Both the position numbers and the translations under genes were made by a program. Positions 1-7,565 of a DNA stretch of 64,000 nt are shown in pieces; the stretch's first letter is position 1; each line of letters opens with the position of its first letter. Under the pieces are notes generated by a model, which saw only the letters and a list, made by a program, of their open reading frames with translations, did not search any database and was not told the origin of the DNA. The DNA comes from Pseudochelatococcus contaminans (GTDB lineage Bacteria > Pseudomonadota > Alphaproteobacteria > Rhizobiales > Beijerinckiaceae), in NCBI RefSeq assembly GCF_014195635.1, contig NZ_JACICC010000005.1, forward strand, positions 124,001 through 188,000, given 5' to 3'.

Positions 1-569
<569 letters not shown>

Positions 570-697
570 TTAGAATCTCCGTCATGCTGGTGCGGAACGG
601 AAACCCGGTTGAAACGTCACCCCGCACCATCCATTGTCGATGCATGGATCAGAATGTGGCCAACGGCCGCAGGACCATGCTCAAGGGAGACAACAAC

Positions 698-1270
698 ATG
701 ACGGAAAACGCGGCCATCGGCACGCCTGAAGACATCCTCGCCTTCTGGCGCAACGCGGGACCGAAGCTGTGGTTCGCCGGTGACGACGCCTTCGACGCCG
801 CCGTCCGTGAACGCTACCAGCCGTTGCTTGAAACGCTGGCGGACGAGCCGCATCTGCTCGAACGCGGTCATCCGTGGGAAACGCGCCCCGATGGTGCGCT
901 GGCGCTCACCATCGCGCTGGACCAGTTCCCCCGGCAGATTTATCGCGGCACCGCCCGCGCGTTCGCAACCGATCCGCAGGCGCGCGCCGTGGCCAACCGT
1001 TCCCTCGCTGCCGGCTACGACCAGCGCGTGGAAACCGACCTGCGGGCGTTTTTCTATCTGCCGTTCATGCATTCCGAAAACCTTGCGGATCAGGATCGCT
1101 GCGTGGCGCTTTATGAGGCGCTCGGGAACGCGGAGGGGCTGGACTACGCACACATCCACCGCGACATCATCGTGAAGTTCGGCCGCTTCCCCCACCGCAA
1201 CCCCGCGCTGGGCCGCGAAACGACGCCGGAGGAACAGGCGTTCCTCGACGCCGGCGGTTTCAAGGGCTGA
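698..1270 (+). CDS. DUF924 family protein
   Basis: This is a soluble protein of 190 residues belonging to the DUF924 family, whose biochemical role is not established. The diagnostic segment is ALDQFPRQIYRGTARAFATD followed by an FFYLPFMHSE helix and an HRDIIVKFGRFPHRN motif near the C-terminus, so the family's conserved Phe-Pro-Arg, His and Arg residues are present. The ATG at 698 was chosen because AGGGAGA lies seven bases upstream; the longer reading from 584 has no such site and would add an unusual tail. Length agrees with the family. It stands alone on the plus strand between ilvC and ilvN, and nothing in the context fixes a function. Confidence 0.88.
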   Translation: MTENAAIGTPEDILAFWRNAGPKLWFAGDDAFDAAVRERYQPLLETLADEPHLLERGHPWETRPDGALALTIALDQFPRQIYRGTARAFATDPQARAVANRSLAAGYDQRVETDLRAFFYLPFMHSENLADQDRCVALYEALGNAEGLDYAHIHRDIIVKFGRFPHRNPALGRETTPEEQAFLDAGGFKG

Positions 1271-1285
1271 ACCTGTCTGGGCAAA

Positions 1286-1819
1286 TTACAGCGCGTCGGC
1301 GCCGCGGCTCAACGCCGCGATGCCGGTGCGCGACACCTCGGCCAGCCCGCATTCGGTCATCAACTCGATGAACCGGCTAACCTCGTCCGACGAGCCGGTC
1401 AGCTCGAACACGAACGATTTCAGCGTCGCGTCAACGGTGCGCGCGCCGAAAGCCTGCGCCAGACGCAGCGCTTCCAGCCGCTGCTCGCCCTGCCCCACGA
1501 CCTTGAGCAGCACCAGCTCGCGCTCCACCGCATCGCTTTCCACGGTGAGATCCGTCACCCGGTGAACCGGCACGAGGCGCGACAGTTGCGCCTTGATCTG
1601 CACGATCACCGCTGCCGTTCCAGCCGTGACGATGGTGATGCGCGACAGGTGCTTTTCGTGCTGGGTTTCGGAAACCGTCAGGCTCTCGATATTGTAGCCG
1701 CGCCCCGAAAACAGACCGGCAATGCGTGCCAGCACGCCGGGCTCGTTGTCGACGATCACCGCCAGCGTGTGGCGAAGAACCGGGGTCGGCGGCGGTGCGT
1801 CGGAATAGATCGATGACAT
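1286..1819 (-). CDS. ilvN: Acetolactate synthase small (regulatory) subunit
   Basis: This is the regulatory subunit of acetohydroxyacid synthase, which binds valine and confers feedback inhibition on the large subunit encoded just upstream. An ACT domain occupies the N-terminal half (HTLAVIVDNEPGVLARIAGLFSGRGYNI, residues about 17-45), followed by the C-terminal activation domain. The length of 177 residues is usual. I chose the ATG at 1819 because conserved sequence starts soon after it; an upstream in-frame ATG at 1933 would add 38 low-complexity residues and nearly abut ilvI. The gene is downstream of ilvI on the same strand, so the two are likely co-transcribed. The gene symbol ilvH is used for the same family. 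Confidence 0.94.
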   Translation of the reverse strand: MSSIYSDAPPPTPVLRHTLAVIVDNEPGVLARIAGLFSGRGYNIESLTVSETQHEKHLSRITIVTAGTAAVIVQIKAQLSRLVPVHRVTDLTVESDAVERELVLLKVVGQGEQRLEALRLAQAFGARTVDATLKSFVFELTGSSDEVSRFIELMTECGLAEVSRTGIAALSRGADAL

Positions 1820-1967
1820 GGGAAGGATTCCGGAAAGATGACTGCCGCCCGCAGGCCGGCTTGATAATGGCGATGGCACTCTGGAAGATGACATCTGAAA
1901 CGATGTCACCTTGGGAGGCGTGATATGCTTCATGGCATTACCCTATCGGATCTGGCTCGCACAGGTC

Positions 1968-3728
1968 TCAGACCAGCGCCTTCCCCTTGTCGTCGATGAC
2001 GGAGCCGATGTCGGCCACCGCGTCGCCGAGCAGGATTTCGTTGTGCGCCTTGCCCGAAGGGATCATCGGGAAGCAGTTTTCCGCCGGATCGACAAGGCAA
2101 TCGAAAATAACGGGGCCGGGCGTGTCGATCATCCGGCGGATGGCGTCATCCAGCTCTTCCGCCTTGTCGCAGCGAATACCCGTGCCGCCGAATGCCTCCG
2201 CCAGCTTGACGAAATCAGGCAGCGCATCGGAATAGCTCTCCGAATAGCGCCCGCCATGCAGCAGCTCCTGCCACTGGCGCACCATGCCCATGTATTCGTT
2301 GTTCAGGATGAACACCTTCACCGGCAGGCGATATTGCAGTGCCGTCGACATCTCCTGAATGTTCATCTGGATGGATGCCTCGCCCGCCACATCGATGACG
2401 AGTGCATCGGGATGCGCGATCTGCACGCCGATGGCCGCCGGCAAGCCGTAACCCATGGTGCCAAGGCCGCCGGACGTCATGAAACGATTCGGCTCGTCGA
2501 AGTGCAGGAACTGCGCCGCCCACATCTGATGCTGCCCCACTTCCGTTGTGATGTAGCGGTCGCGGCCCTTGGTCAGCGCCTCAAGCCGCTCCAGTGCATA
2601 CTGCGGCTTGATGAATTGGCCATCCTTGCGATAGGCGAGGCAGTTGCGCGCCCGCCAGCGGGCGATGTCTGCCCACCACGGCGCATGGCGCGACTTGTCG
2701 ATGACCGGAGCGGTCTCCTTCCACACGCGCACCATCTCGTGCAGCACGTGGGCGCAGTCTCCGACGATGCCGATGTCCACCTTCACCGTCTTGTTGATGG
2801 AGGACGGGTCGATATCGATATGGATCTTGCGCGAGTGCGGCGCGAAGGCATCCAGCCGCCCCGTGATGCGATCGTCGAAGCGCGCGCCCACGGCAATGAT
2901 GAGATCGGAATCGTGCATGGCGAGGTTGGCCTCGTAGGTGCCGTGCATGCCCAGCATCCCGAGGAACTGCGGATCAGATGCGGGAAACGCACCCAGACCC
3001 ATCAGCGTGGACGTGACGGGGAAACCCGTCAGCGCCGCGAGTTCCCGCAGCAGCTTCGTCGCGCCCGAACCGGCATTGATGACGCCGCCGCCGGTGTAGA
3101 AGATGGGCCGCTGCGCCCGGGTCATCAGCTCGACCGCGGCGGCGATGCGGGCGGGATCGCCCTCCACCTTCGGCCGGTAGGTCTTGTGCTGATTGTCAGC
3201 CTGCCGCGCGTATGGGCCGCTTTCAAACTGGATGTTCTTCGGGATGTCGATCACCACCGGCCCCGGGCGGCCATTGCTGGCGACATAAAACGCCTCGTGC
3301 AGGATGCGCGGCAGATCCGCGATGTCCTTCACCAGATAGTTATGCTTGGTGCAGTGGCGCGTGATGCCAACGGTGTCCGCCTCCTGAAAGGCGTCGGAGC
3401 CGATGAGGTAGGTGGGCACCTGCCCCGTGATGACGACGAGCGGGATAGAATCGAGCATCGCATCGGTGAGGCCGGTGACGGCGTTCGTGGCACCGGGGCC
3501 AGACGTCACCAGCACGCAGCCGACCTTGCCGGTGGACCGGGCATAGCCCTCTGCCGCATGGACAGCCGCCTGCTCGTGACGTACGAGGATGTGATGAACC
3601 TTGTCCTGAAGGAAGAGCGCGTCATAGATCGGCAGGACAGCCCCGCCCGGATAGCCGAAAATGTGTTCGACCCCCTGATCCTGCAACGCACGGATGACCA
3701 TCTCGGCCCCGGTAATCGTCTCACTCAT
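1968..3728 (-). CDS. ilvI: Acetolactate synthase large (catalytic) subunit
   Basis: This is the thiamine-diphosphate dependent catalytic subunit of acetohydroxyacid synthase, which makes acetolactate and acetohydroxybutyrate at the first common step of branched-chain amino acid synthesis. At 586 residues it has the normal length. The N-terminal TPP-binding domain carries FGYPGGAVLPIYD and the glutamate of VRHEQAAVHAAEGYARSTG. The central domain has the FAD-type fold, and the C-terminal domain has the TPP motif GEASIQMNIQEMSTALQYRL, with Glu in place of the usual Asp of GDG. The ATG at 3728 has GGAGGA upstream. A promoter, leader peptide and terminator lie 110-270 bases upstream and predict attenuation control. 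ilvN follows in the same direction. Confidence 0.96.
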   Translation of the reverse strand: MSETITGAEMVIRALQDQGVEHIFGYPGGAVLPIYDALFLQDKVHHILVRHEQAAVHAAEGYARSTGKVGCVLVTSGPGATNAVTGLTDAMLDSIPLVVITGQVPTYLIGSDAFQEADTVGITRHCTKHNYLVKDIADLPRILHEAFYVASNGRPGPVVIDIPKNIQFESGPYARQADNQHKTYRPKVEGDPARIAAAVELMTRAQRPIFYTGGGVINAGSGATKLLRELAALTGFPVTSTLMGLGAFPASDPQFLGMLGMHGTYEANLAMHDSDLIIAVGARFDDRITGRLDAFAPHSRKIHIDIDPSSINKTVKVDIGIVGDCAHVLHEMVRVWKETAPVIDKSRHAPWWADIARWRARNCLAYRKDGQFIKPQYALERLEALTKGRDRYITTEVGQHQMWAAQFLHFDEPNRFMTSGGLGTMGYGLPAAIGVQIAHPDALVIDVAGEASIQMNIQEMSTALQYRLPVKVFILNNEYMGMVRQWQELLHGGRYSESYSDALPDFVKLAEAFGGTGIRCDKAEELDDAIRRMIDTPGPVIFDCLVDPAENCFPMIPSGKAHNEILLGDAVADIGSVIDDKGKALV

Positions 3729-3837
3729 CGCCGTCCTCCAAATAATTTGCCGGCGCAGGCTTGTTTGCTCTGGTGCGGCGCCGTCGTGGCTGGCGTCGTT
3801 CCGTTATTTTCGTTGGGTGTAACGTCTGATTGAGGCA

Positions 3838-3863
3838 ACAAAAAAGGGCCCCGAAGGACCCTT
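3838..3863 (-). terminator. Rho-independent terminator/attenuator upstream of ilvI
   Basis: On the minus strand AAGGGTCC, a TTCG tetraloop and GGGCCCTT form an eight-pair stem (one G-U type position) directly followed by a run of T. It lies between the leader peptide stop and the ilvI start, about 110 bases upstream of ilvI, in the correct orientation to stop transcription before ilvI. Confidence 0.82.
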
Positions 3864-3888
3864 GTGCGCCACCAACCGGACCTGCGGG

Positions 3889-3939
3889 TTATTCCCGCTC
3901 CGTCGATGGCGCTCCCGATACGATAAGGACGAACTGCAT
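3889..3939 (-). CDS. Branched-chain attenuator leader peptide (16 residues)
   Basis: A 17-codon reading frame on the minus strand encodes MQFVLIVSGAPSTERE. It starts with ATG at 3939, preceded by AGGAAGG about nine bases upstream, and ends with TAA at 3889. Residues 4-7 are Val-Leu-Ile-Val, exactly the end products of the pathway controlled. It sits between a promoter (3970-3998) and a terminator hairpin (3838-3863), and a GCGGG/CCCGC hairpin overlaps its stop codon. The expected mechanism is that ribosome stalling on the Val-Leu-Ile codons when charged tRNA is scarce prevents terminator formation and allows ilvI transcription. Leader-peptide attenuation of ilv genes is known in proteobacteria; its assignment here is from the layout. 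Confidence 0.8.
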   Translation of the reverse strand: MQFVLIVSGAPSTERE

Positions 3940-3969
3940 CACGTGCACACCTTCCTGAAAATTTCTAGA

Positions 3970-3998
3970 AACGTATTCCAGACGAAACGAACGGTCAA
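3970..3998 (-). promoter_or_regulatory. Putative ilvI promoter
   Basis: Reading leftward, TTGACC (3993-3998) and TACGTT (3970-3975) are separated by 17 bases. Transcription would start about 25 bases before the leader peptide start codon, as expected for an attenuated operon. Confidence 0.5.
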
Positions 3999-4032
3999 GC
4001 ACGAACCTGCGAAAAATTCGAACCAAATGAAA

Positions 4033-4875
4033 TTATCTTGCCGCGCCATGATCCAATCCGATGTCCACGGCAGGCGCGGACTGGAATGGACGGCTCGTCG
4101 AGATGAAGTCCACACCGGTTTCAGCCACAGTGGCAATCGTGTCCAGACGGATGCCGCCAGAGGCCTCCAGTCTGGCGCGGCCAGCCACGCGGCGCACAGC
4201 TTCGGCCATATCGGGAATGCTCATGTTATCGAGCATGATGACATCCGCCCCCGCCTCGACGGCCTCCGCCACCTGATCCAGACGGTCGCATTCCACCTCG
4301 ATCCGGGTCAGCACCGGGGTTTGTTCGCGCGCGCGCCGCACTGCGTTGGCAATGCCGCCGCAAACCGCGATGTGGTTGTCCTTCAGCATCACACCGCTAT
4401 CCAGCCCCAGCCGATGGTTGAGCGCGCCCCCGCAAACGGCGGCGTGCTTTTCCAGCATCCGCAGGCCAGGCGTCGTCTTGCGCGTGTCGAGCAGACGCGC
4501 CCGCGTGTGCGCGATGGCGCGCACGTAGCGCGCGGTTTCCGTGGCGATGCCGGACAGCCGCTGCACGATGTTGAGCGCAGTGCGCTCGGCCGTCAGCAGA
4601 GACCGCGCCGGACCGGAAACGACCGCAAGAGGCGCACCTGCCTCGACGGTTTCACCATCGCGGACGAGAACCTCGACTGTGACCGCCGAGTCGTAGTGCG
4701 TGAACACCAGCGCTGCGACCTCGATACCCGCGACGATCATCGGTTCACGCGCATTCATGTGAAATGTCGCGACAGCGTCCGAATCGATCATGAGCTGGGC
4801 GGTCAGATCGACGTGGCCGATGTCTTCCGCCAACCAGCCGTCAATCTGCTTCAGAACGCTGAACTTGTCGTACAT
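4033..4875 (-). CDS. nadC: Nicotinate-nucleotide pyrophosphorylase (quinolinate phosphoribosyltransferase)
   Basis: NadC converts quinolinate and PRPP to nicotinate mononucleotide with loss of CO2, the third step of de novo NAD synthesis. Recognisable segments are EDIGHVDLTAQLMI at the N-terminus, LNIVQRLSGIATETARYV, the catalytic region LLDTRKTTPGLRMLEKHAAV with its Arg-Lys-Thr-Thr, HRLGLDSGVMLKDNHI, and ADVIMLDNMS with the C-terminal EASGGIRLD. From the ATG at 4875 the protein has 280 residues, which is normal; a longer reading to 4989 lacks conserved sequence. It is divergent from the nadQ-like regulator and separated from nadA and nadB, whereas in many relatives nadABC form one operon. 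A 14-bp palindrome lies upstream. Confidence 0.95.
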   Translation of the reverse strand: MYDKFSVLKQIDGWLAEDIGHVDLTAQLMIDSDAVATFHMNAREPMIVAGIEVAALVFTHYDSAVTVEVLVRDGETVEAGAPLAVVSGPARSLLTAERTALNIVQRLSGIATETARYVRAIAHTRARLLDTRKTTPGLRMLEKHAAVCGGALNHRLGLDSGVMLKDNHIAVCGGIANAVRRAREQTPVLTRIEVECDRLDQVAEAVEAGADVIMLDNMSIPDMAEAVRRVAGRARLEASGGIRLDTIATVAETGVDFISTSRPFQSAPAVDIGLDHGAAR

Positions 4876-4961
4876 GGCTGTATTCCGGCTTTTATCGTTC
4901 AGAATCACGCATTTCACAGGCCATAACGCTGCCGGGAATGCTGCTATGAGGCTCGCTAGCG

Positions 4962-4975
4962 TGCTATCTATAGCA
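4962..4975. promoter_or_regulatory. Palindrome between nadC and nadQ, possible operator
   Basis: TGCTATCTATAGCA is a perfect six-base inverted repeat with a two-base centre, 87 bases upstream of nadC and 63 bases upstream of the regulator. Its TGCT/AGCA arm ends resemble the arms of the two sites near nadA, but the spacing differs, so membership of the same operator family is uncertain. Confidence 0.35.
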
Positions 4976-5037
4976 TCATCGTTTTTCATGCACTCGCCAA
5001 TTCATACACCGGCCAAAAGACGACGCGTTCCCCGAAC

Positions 5038-6066
5038 ATGCCTGCCTCACCGCAAGATGCCTCACAATCCAGACACGACGCGCGCCACTCGCCCGCCCGC
5101 GACGAAAGCCTCACAATCGGGCTGAGTGCGGTGATTGTCGCCGTCACCGGGGACGATCCGAAGGTGCTTGTGGTGCGACGTCATGGCGGGCGTGATGCGC
5201 TGCCCTCCGGCCCGTTGGAGCGGGGCCACCGCACGCTGGAAACCGGCCTGCGCAATTGGGTGGAGCGCCAGACTTTGCAGAAGCTCGGCCACGTCGAGCA
5301 GCTATACACCTTCGGCGACCGAGACCGCAGCGAAACCGACGGCGACCACGCCACGAGGCGTTTGTCGGTGGCGTACCTTGCCCTTGTGCGTGAAGCACGC
5401 CCCGCCGGTGACGCCGGCACGGCCGGTGCCGATGCGGTGTGGACGAGCTGGTATCGCTTCTTTCCGTGGGAGGACTGGCGCGATGGCCGCCCGGCCATTC
5501 TCGATGTTCTGGAGCCTGCCTTGCGCACGTGGGCTGCCGCCGATGCGCGACATGCAACGAGGCGGTTGGAGCGTCTGTCACTGAATTTCGGCCTTGGCGA
5601 CGAAGCGGAAGAGCGTACCGGGTGGAACGATGAGCGCACGCTGGAGCGCTATGAACTGCTCTACGAGGCCGGCCTTGTCGCCGAAGGGCGGCGGGATCGG
5701 GACAGCACGCCAGCCGTGCGCCACCAGATGGATACGGAAATGGCTGTCGATCATCGCCGCATGCTGGCGCTCGCCATCGCGCGACTGCGGGGAAAGATCA
5801 AGTACCGCCCCGTGGTGTTCGAGCTGATGCCGCCGAGTTTCACGCTGCTTCAGTTTCAGCGGACGGTCGAGGCGCTCTCGGGCGTGCGGCTGCACAAGCA
5901 GAATTTTCGCCGGCTGGTGGAGCAGCAGCGGCTCGTCGAGGAAACCGGCGAGACATCCGCCGAAACAGGCGGAAGACCGGCGCGGCTGGTGCGTTTTCGC
6001 CGGGAAGTGGTGTTGGAACGCCCTGCCCCCGGCGTGCGGCTGCCCATGGCAAGCAGCAAGCGCTGA
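5038..6066 (+). CDS. nadQ: NadQ-type (COG4111) NAD biosynthesis transcriptional regulator
   Basis: The protein of 342 residues combines a Nudix-like N-terminal domain (about 25-180, starting LTIGLSAVIVAVTGDDPKVL) with a C-terminal winged-helix region of NrtR type (about 245-325, LQFQRTVEALSGVRLHKQNF). The region where a Nudix hydrolase has its REUxEE glutamates reads LRNWVERQTLQKLG, so the catalytic pattern is degenerate, as expected for a ligand-sensing repressor. COG4111 proteins have been proposed by comparative genomics to be NadQ repressors of nad genes in alphaproteobacteria; I infer the same role from the position between nadC and nadA-nadB and from palindromes upstream of nadA. No clear ribosome site marks the ATG at 5038, so the exact start is uncertain. 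Confidence 0.8.
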   Translation: MPASPQDASQSRHDARHSPARDESLTIGLSAVIVAVTGDDPKVLVVRRHGGRDALPSGPLERGHRTLETGLRNWVERQTLQKLGHVEQLYTFGDRDRSETDGDHATRRLSVAYLALVREARPAGDAGTAGADAVWTSWYRFFPWEDWRDGRPAILDVLEPALRTWAAADARHATRRLERLSLNFGLGDEAEERTGWNDERTLERYELLYEAGLVAEGRRDRDSTPAVRHQMDTEMAVDHRRMLALAIARLRGKIKYRPVVFELMPPSFTLLQFQRTVEALSGVRLHKQNFRRLVEQQRLVEETGETSAETGGRPARLVRFRREVVLERPAPGVRLPMASSKR

Positions 6067-6080
6067 ACGCTCGATCTGAT

Positions 6081-6186
6081 TTAGAACATTTCGGCATTTC
6101 GTTGAAACGCCGAAATGCTCTATCTTCTTGGTTTGACGCGTTTTCTTCACGCAAAGCGGTATCCACTTTGCTTGAAAACGCTTTAG
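6081..6186 (-). repeat. RIME-like intergenic repeat element, copy 1
   Basis: The approximately 106-base segment contains nested inverted repeats, including ACATTTCGGCATTTCG against CGCCGAAATGCTCT and the AAAACGC/GCGTTTT arms. Its reverse complement matches the element at 7455-7551 over nearly its whole length. The wording CTAAAGCGTTTTCAAGCAAAG is characteristic of a dispersed palindromic repeat (RIME type) of Rhizobiales genomes. It lies between the regulator stop and the nadA promoter. Confidence 0.8.
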
Positions 6187-6224
6187 AAAAACCAAAGCCG
6201 CCTCAAAAAAATCATGACGTTCTG

Positions 6225-6256
6225 TTGACAAACCCTTATGCTCAATTTTAGCATAA
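6225..6256 (+). promoter_or_regulatory. nadA promoter with overlapping NadQ-like operator 1
   Basis: TTGACA (6225-6230) is a consensus -35 hexamer, with TAGCAT (6249-6254) 18 bases downstream as the best -10. The inverted repeat TTATGCT (6236-6242), seven-base spacer, AGCATAA (6250-6256) covers the spacer and -10, so a protein bound there would block RNA polymerase. A second similar site occurs at 6372. Confidence 0.65.
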
Positions 6257-6371
6257 TGGGGTGAGGCAGATTCTGACGCTCCGAATTCACCCATCAACGC
6301 AGCGCCATATGGCGGTGTGACACGTTCAATCACGTACCGGGCACTTCAGCCCGGTGTTTCTTTGACCCTAA

Positions 6372-6392
6372 TTATGCTCAAATTGAGCACAA
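6372..6392 (+). promoter_or_regulatory. NadQ-like operator 2 in the nadA leader
   Basis: The arms TTATGCTCAA (6372-6381) and TTGAGCACAA (6383-6392) form a near-perfect inverted repeat around a single central base. The left arm repeats the TTATGCTCAA of operator 1. The site ends inside the ribosome-binding AAGGA of nadA, so binding could also affect elongation or translation. Confidence 0.6.
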
Positions 6393-6404
6393 GGAAAAAA
6401 TGCG

Positions 6405-7457
6405 ATGGCCAATCTCAACTTCGCACCGCGTGAGGAAATCGCCCCTGTTTCTGTCCCCGCAAGACGGGATGACAATGTTTTTCCGCTGCCACACCTTTAT
6501 GCGCGGGTTTCGAAACACCTGCTGCCAGGCGAATGGCCAGCGATCGCCCGCGACGTCGAGGCCATCGAGCGGCTGAAAAAACAGCGCAACGCGGTCGTGC
6601 TGGGGCACAACTATCAGGCGCCGGAAATCTTCAACACCGTGGCGGATATCGTGGGAGATAGCCTGGCGCTGGCCCGGGAAGCCGTGACGGTGGACGCCGA
6701 TGTCATCGTGCTGGCGGGCGTGCACTTCATGGCGGAAACGGCCAAACTGCTCAATCCGTCGAAGACAGTGCTCATACCGGACTCCGATGCCGGCTGCTCG
6801 CTGGCTTCTTCCATCACAGGCGCGGATATTCGCCTGTTACGCCAGCGTTATCCGGGTGTGCCGGTCGTCACCTATGTCAACACGTCCGCCGAGGTCAAAG
6901 CGGAGAGCGATTATTGCTGCACATCCGGCAATGCCGTGAAGGTTGTTCGCCACGTGGCACGCGAATGGGGCGTCAACCGCATCCTGATGCTGCCGGACGA
7001 GTATCTAGCGCAGAACGTGCAGAAGGATGTTCCCGAAATCGAGCTGATCGCATGGAAGGGCCGCTGCGAGGTGCACGAGCGCTTCACGCCACAGGATATT
7101 CGCGACCTTCGCGACATCCACCCGGGTCTGGTGGTGCTGGCTCATCCCGAATGCCCGCCGGATGTGGTTGCGGAAGCCGATTTCGCCGGCTCCACCGCCG
7201 CCATGGCGGATTATGTCGGCGACCATAAACCCGGCCGCGTGGTGCTGATCACCGAATGCTCGATGGCTGACAACGTCTCCGTGAACCACCCGGACGTCGA
7301 ATTTGTGCGGCCGTGCAACCTTTGCCCGCACATGCGGCGCATCACGCTGCCGAAAATCCGCCATGCGCTTGAAACGCTGGAAGGCGCGGTAGAGATCGAC
7401 GCGGCTGTGGCCGACCGGGCGCGCGCCGCCGTGGAGCGCATGCTCGCCGTCCGCTAA
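6405..7457 (+). CDS. nadA: Quinolinate synthase A
   Basis: NadA condenses iminoaspartate with dihydroxyacetone phosphate to quinolinate using a [4Fe-4S] cluster, the second step of de novo NAD synthesis. Conserved pieces include [52 protein letters not shown] and [14 protein letters not shown]. By family comparison the cluster ligands should be Cys131, Cys221 (WKGRCEVH) and Cys307 (the CPHM cysteine). The length of 350 residues is usual for the alphaproteobacterial form. AAGGA at 6391-6395 supports the ATG at 6405. Two palindromic operator candidates lie upstream. nadB follows in the same direction, but a RIME-like repeat begins at the nadA stop codon and fills the gap. Confidence 0.96.
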   Translation: MANLNFAPREEIAPVSVPARRDDNVFPLPHLYARVSKHLLPGEWPAIARDVEAIERLKKQRNAVVLGHNYQAPEIFNTVADIVGDSLALAREAVTVDADVIVLAGVHFMAETAKLLNPSKTVLIPDSDAGCSLASSITGADIRLLRQRYPGVPVVTYVNTSAEVKAESDYCCTSGNAVKVVRHVAREWGVNRILMLPDEYLAQNVQKDVPEIELIAWKGRCEVHERFTPQDIRDLRDIHPGLVVLAHPECPPDVVAEADFAGSTAAMADYVGDHKPGRVVLITECSMADNVSVNHPDVEFVRPCNLCPHMRRITLPKIRHALETLEGAVEIDAAVADRARAAVERMLAVR

Positions 7458-7551
7458 AGCGTTTTCAGGCAAAGCAGATACCGCTTTTCGCGAAGAAAAC
7501 GCGTCAAACCAATTAGATAGAGCATCTCTGAGCTTCAACGAAATGCTCTAA
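7455..7551 (+). repeat. RIME-like intergenic repeat element, copy 2
   Basis: The element begins at the nadA stop codon with TAAAGCGTTTTC and ends with GAAATGCTCTA just before nadB. It is an inverted copy of 6081-6186, sharing GAAGAAAACGCGTCAAACCA and ATAGAGCAT. It can fold into hairpins in the nadA-nadB message. Confidence 0.8.
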
Positions 7552-7565
7552 TGGGAGAGATCACA

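Noticed and set aside
1911-3833. A 640-codon open frame antisense to ilvI
   Set aside because: It is the GC-rich shadow of ilvI, with no family sequence and highly biased Arg/His/Ala content.
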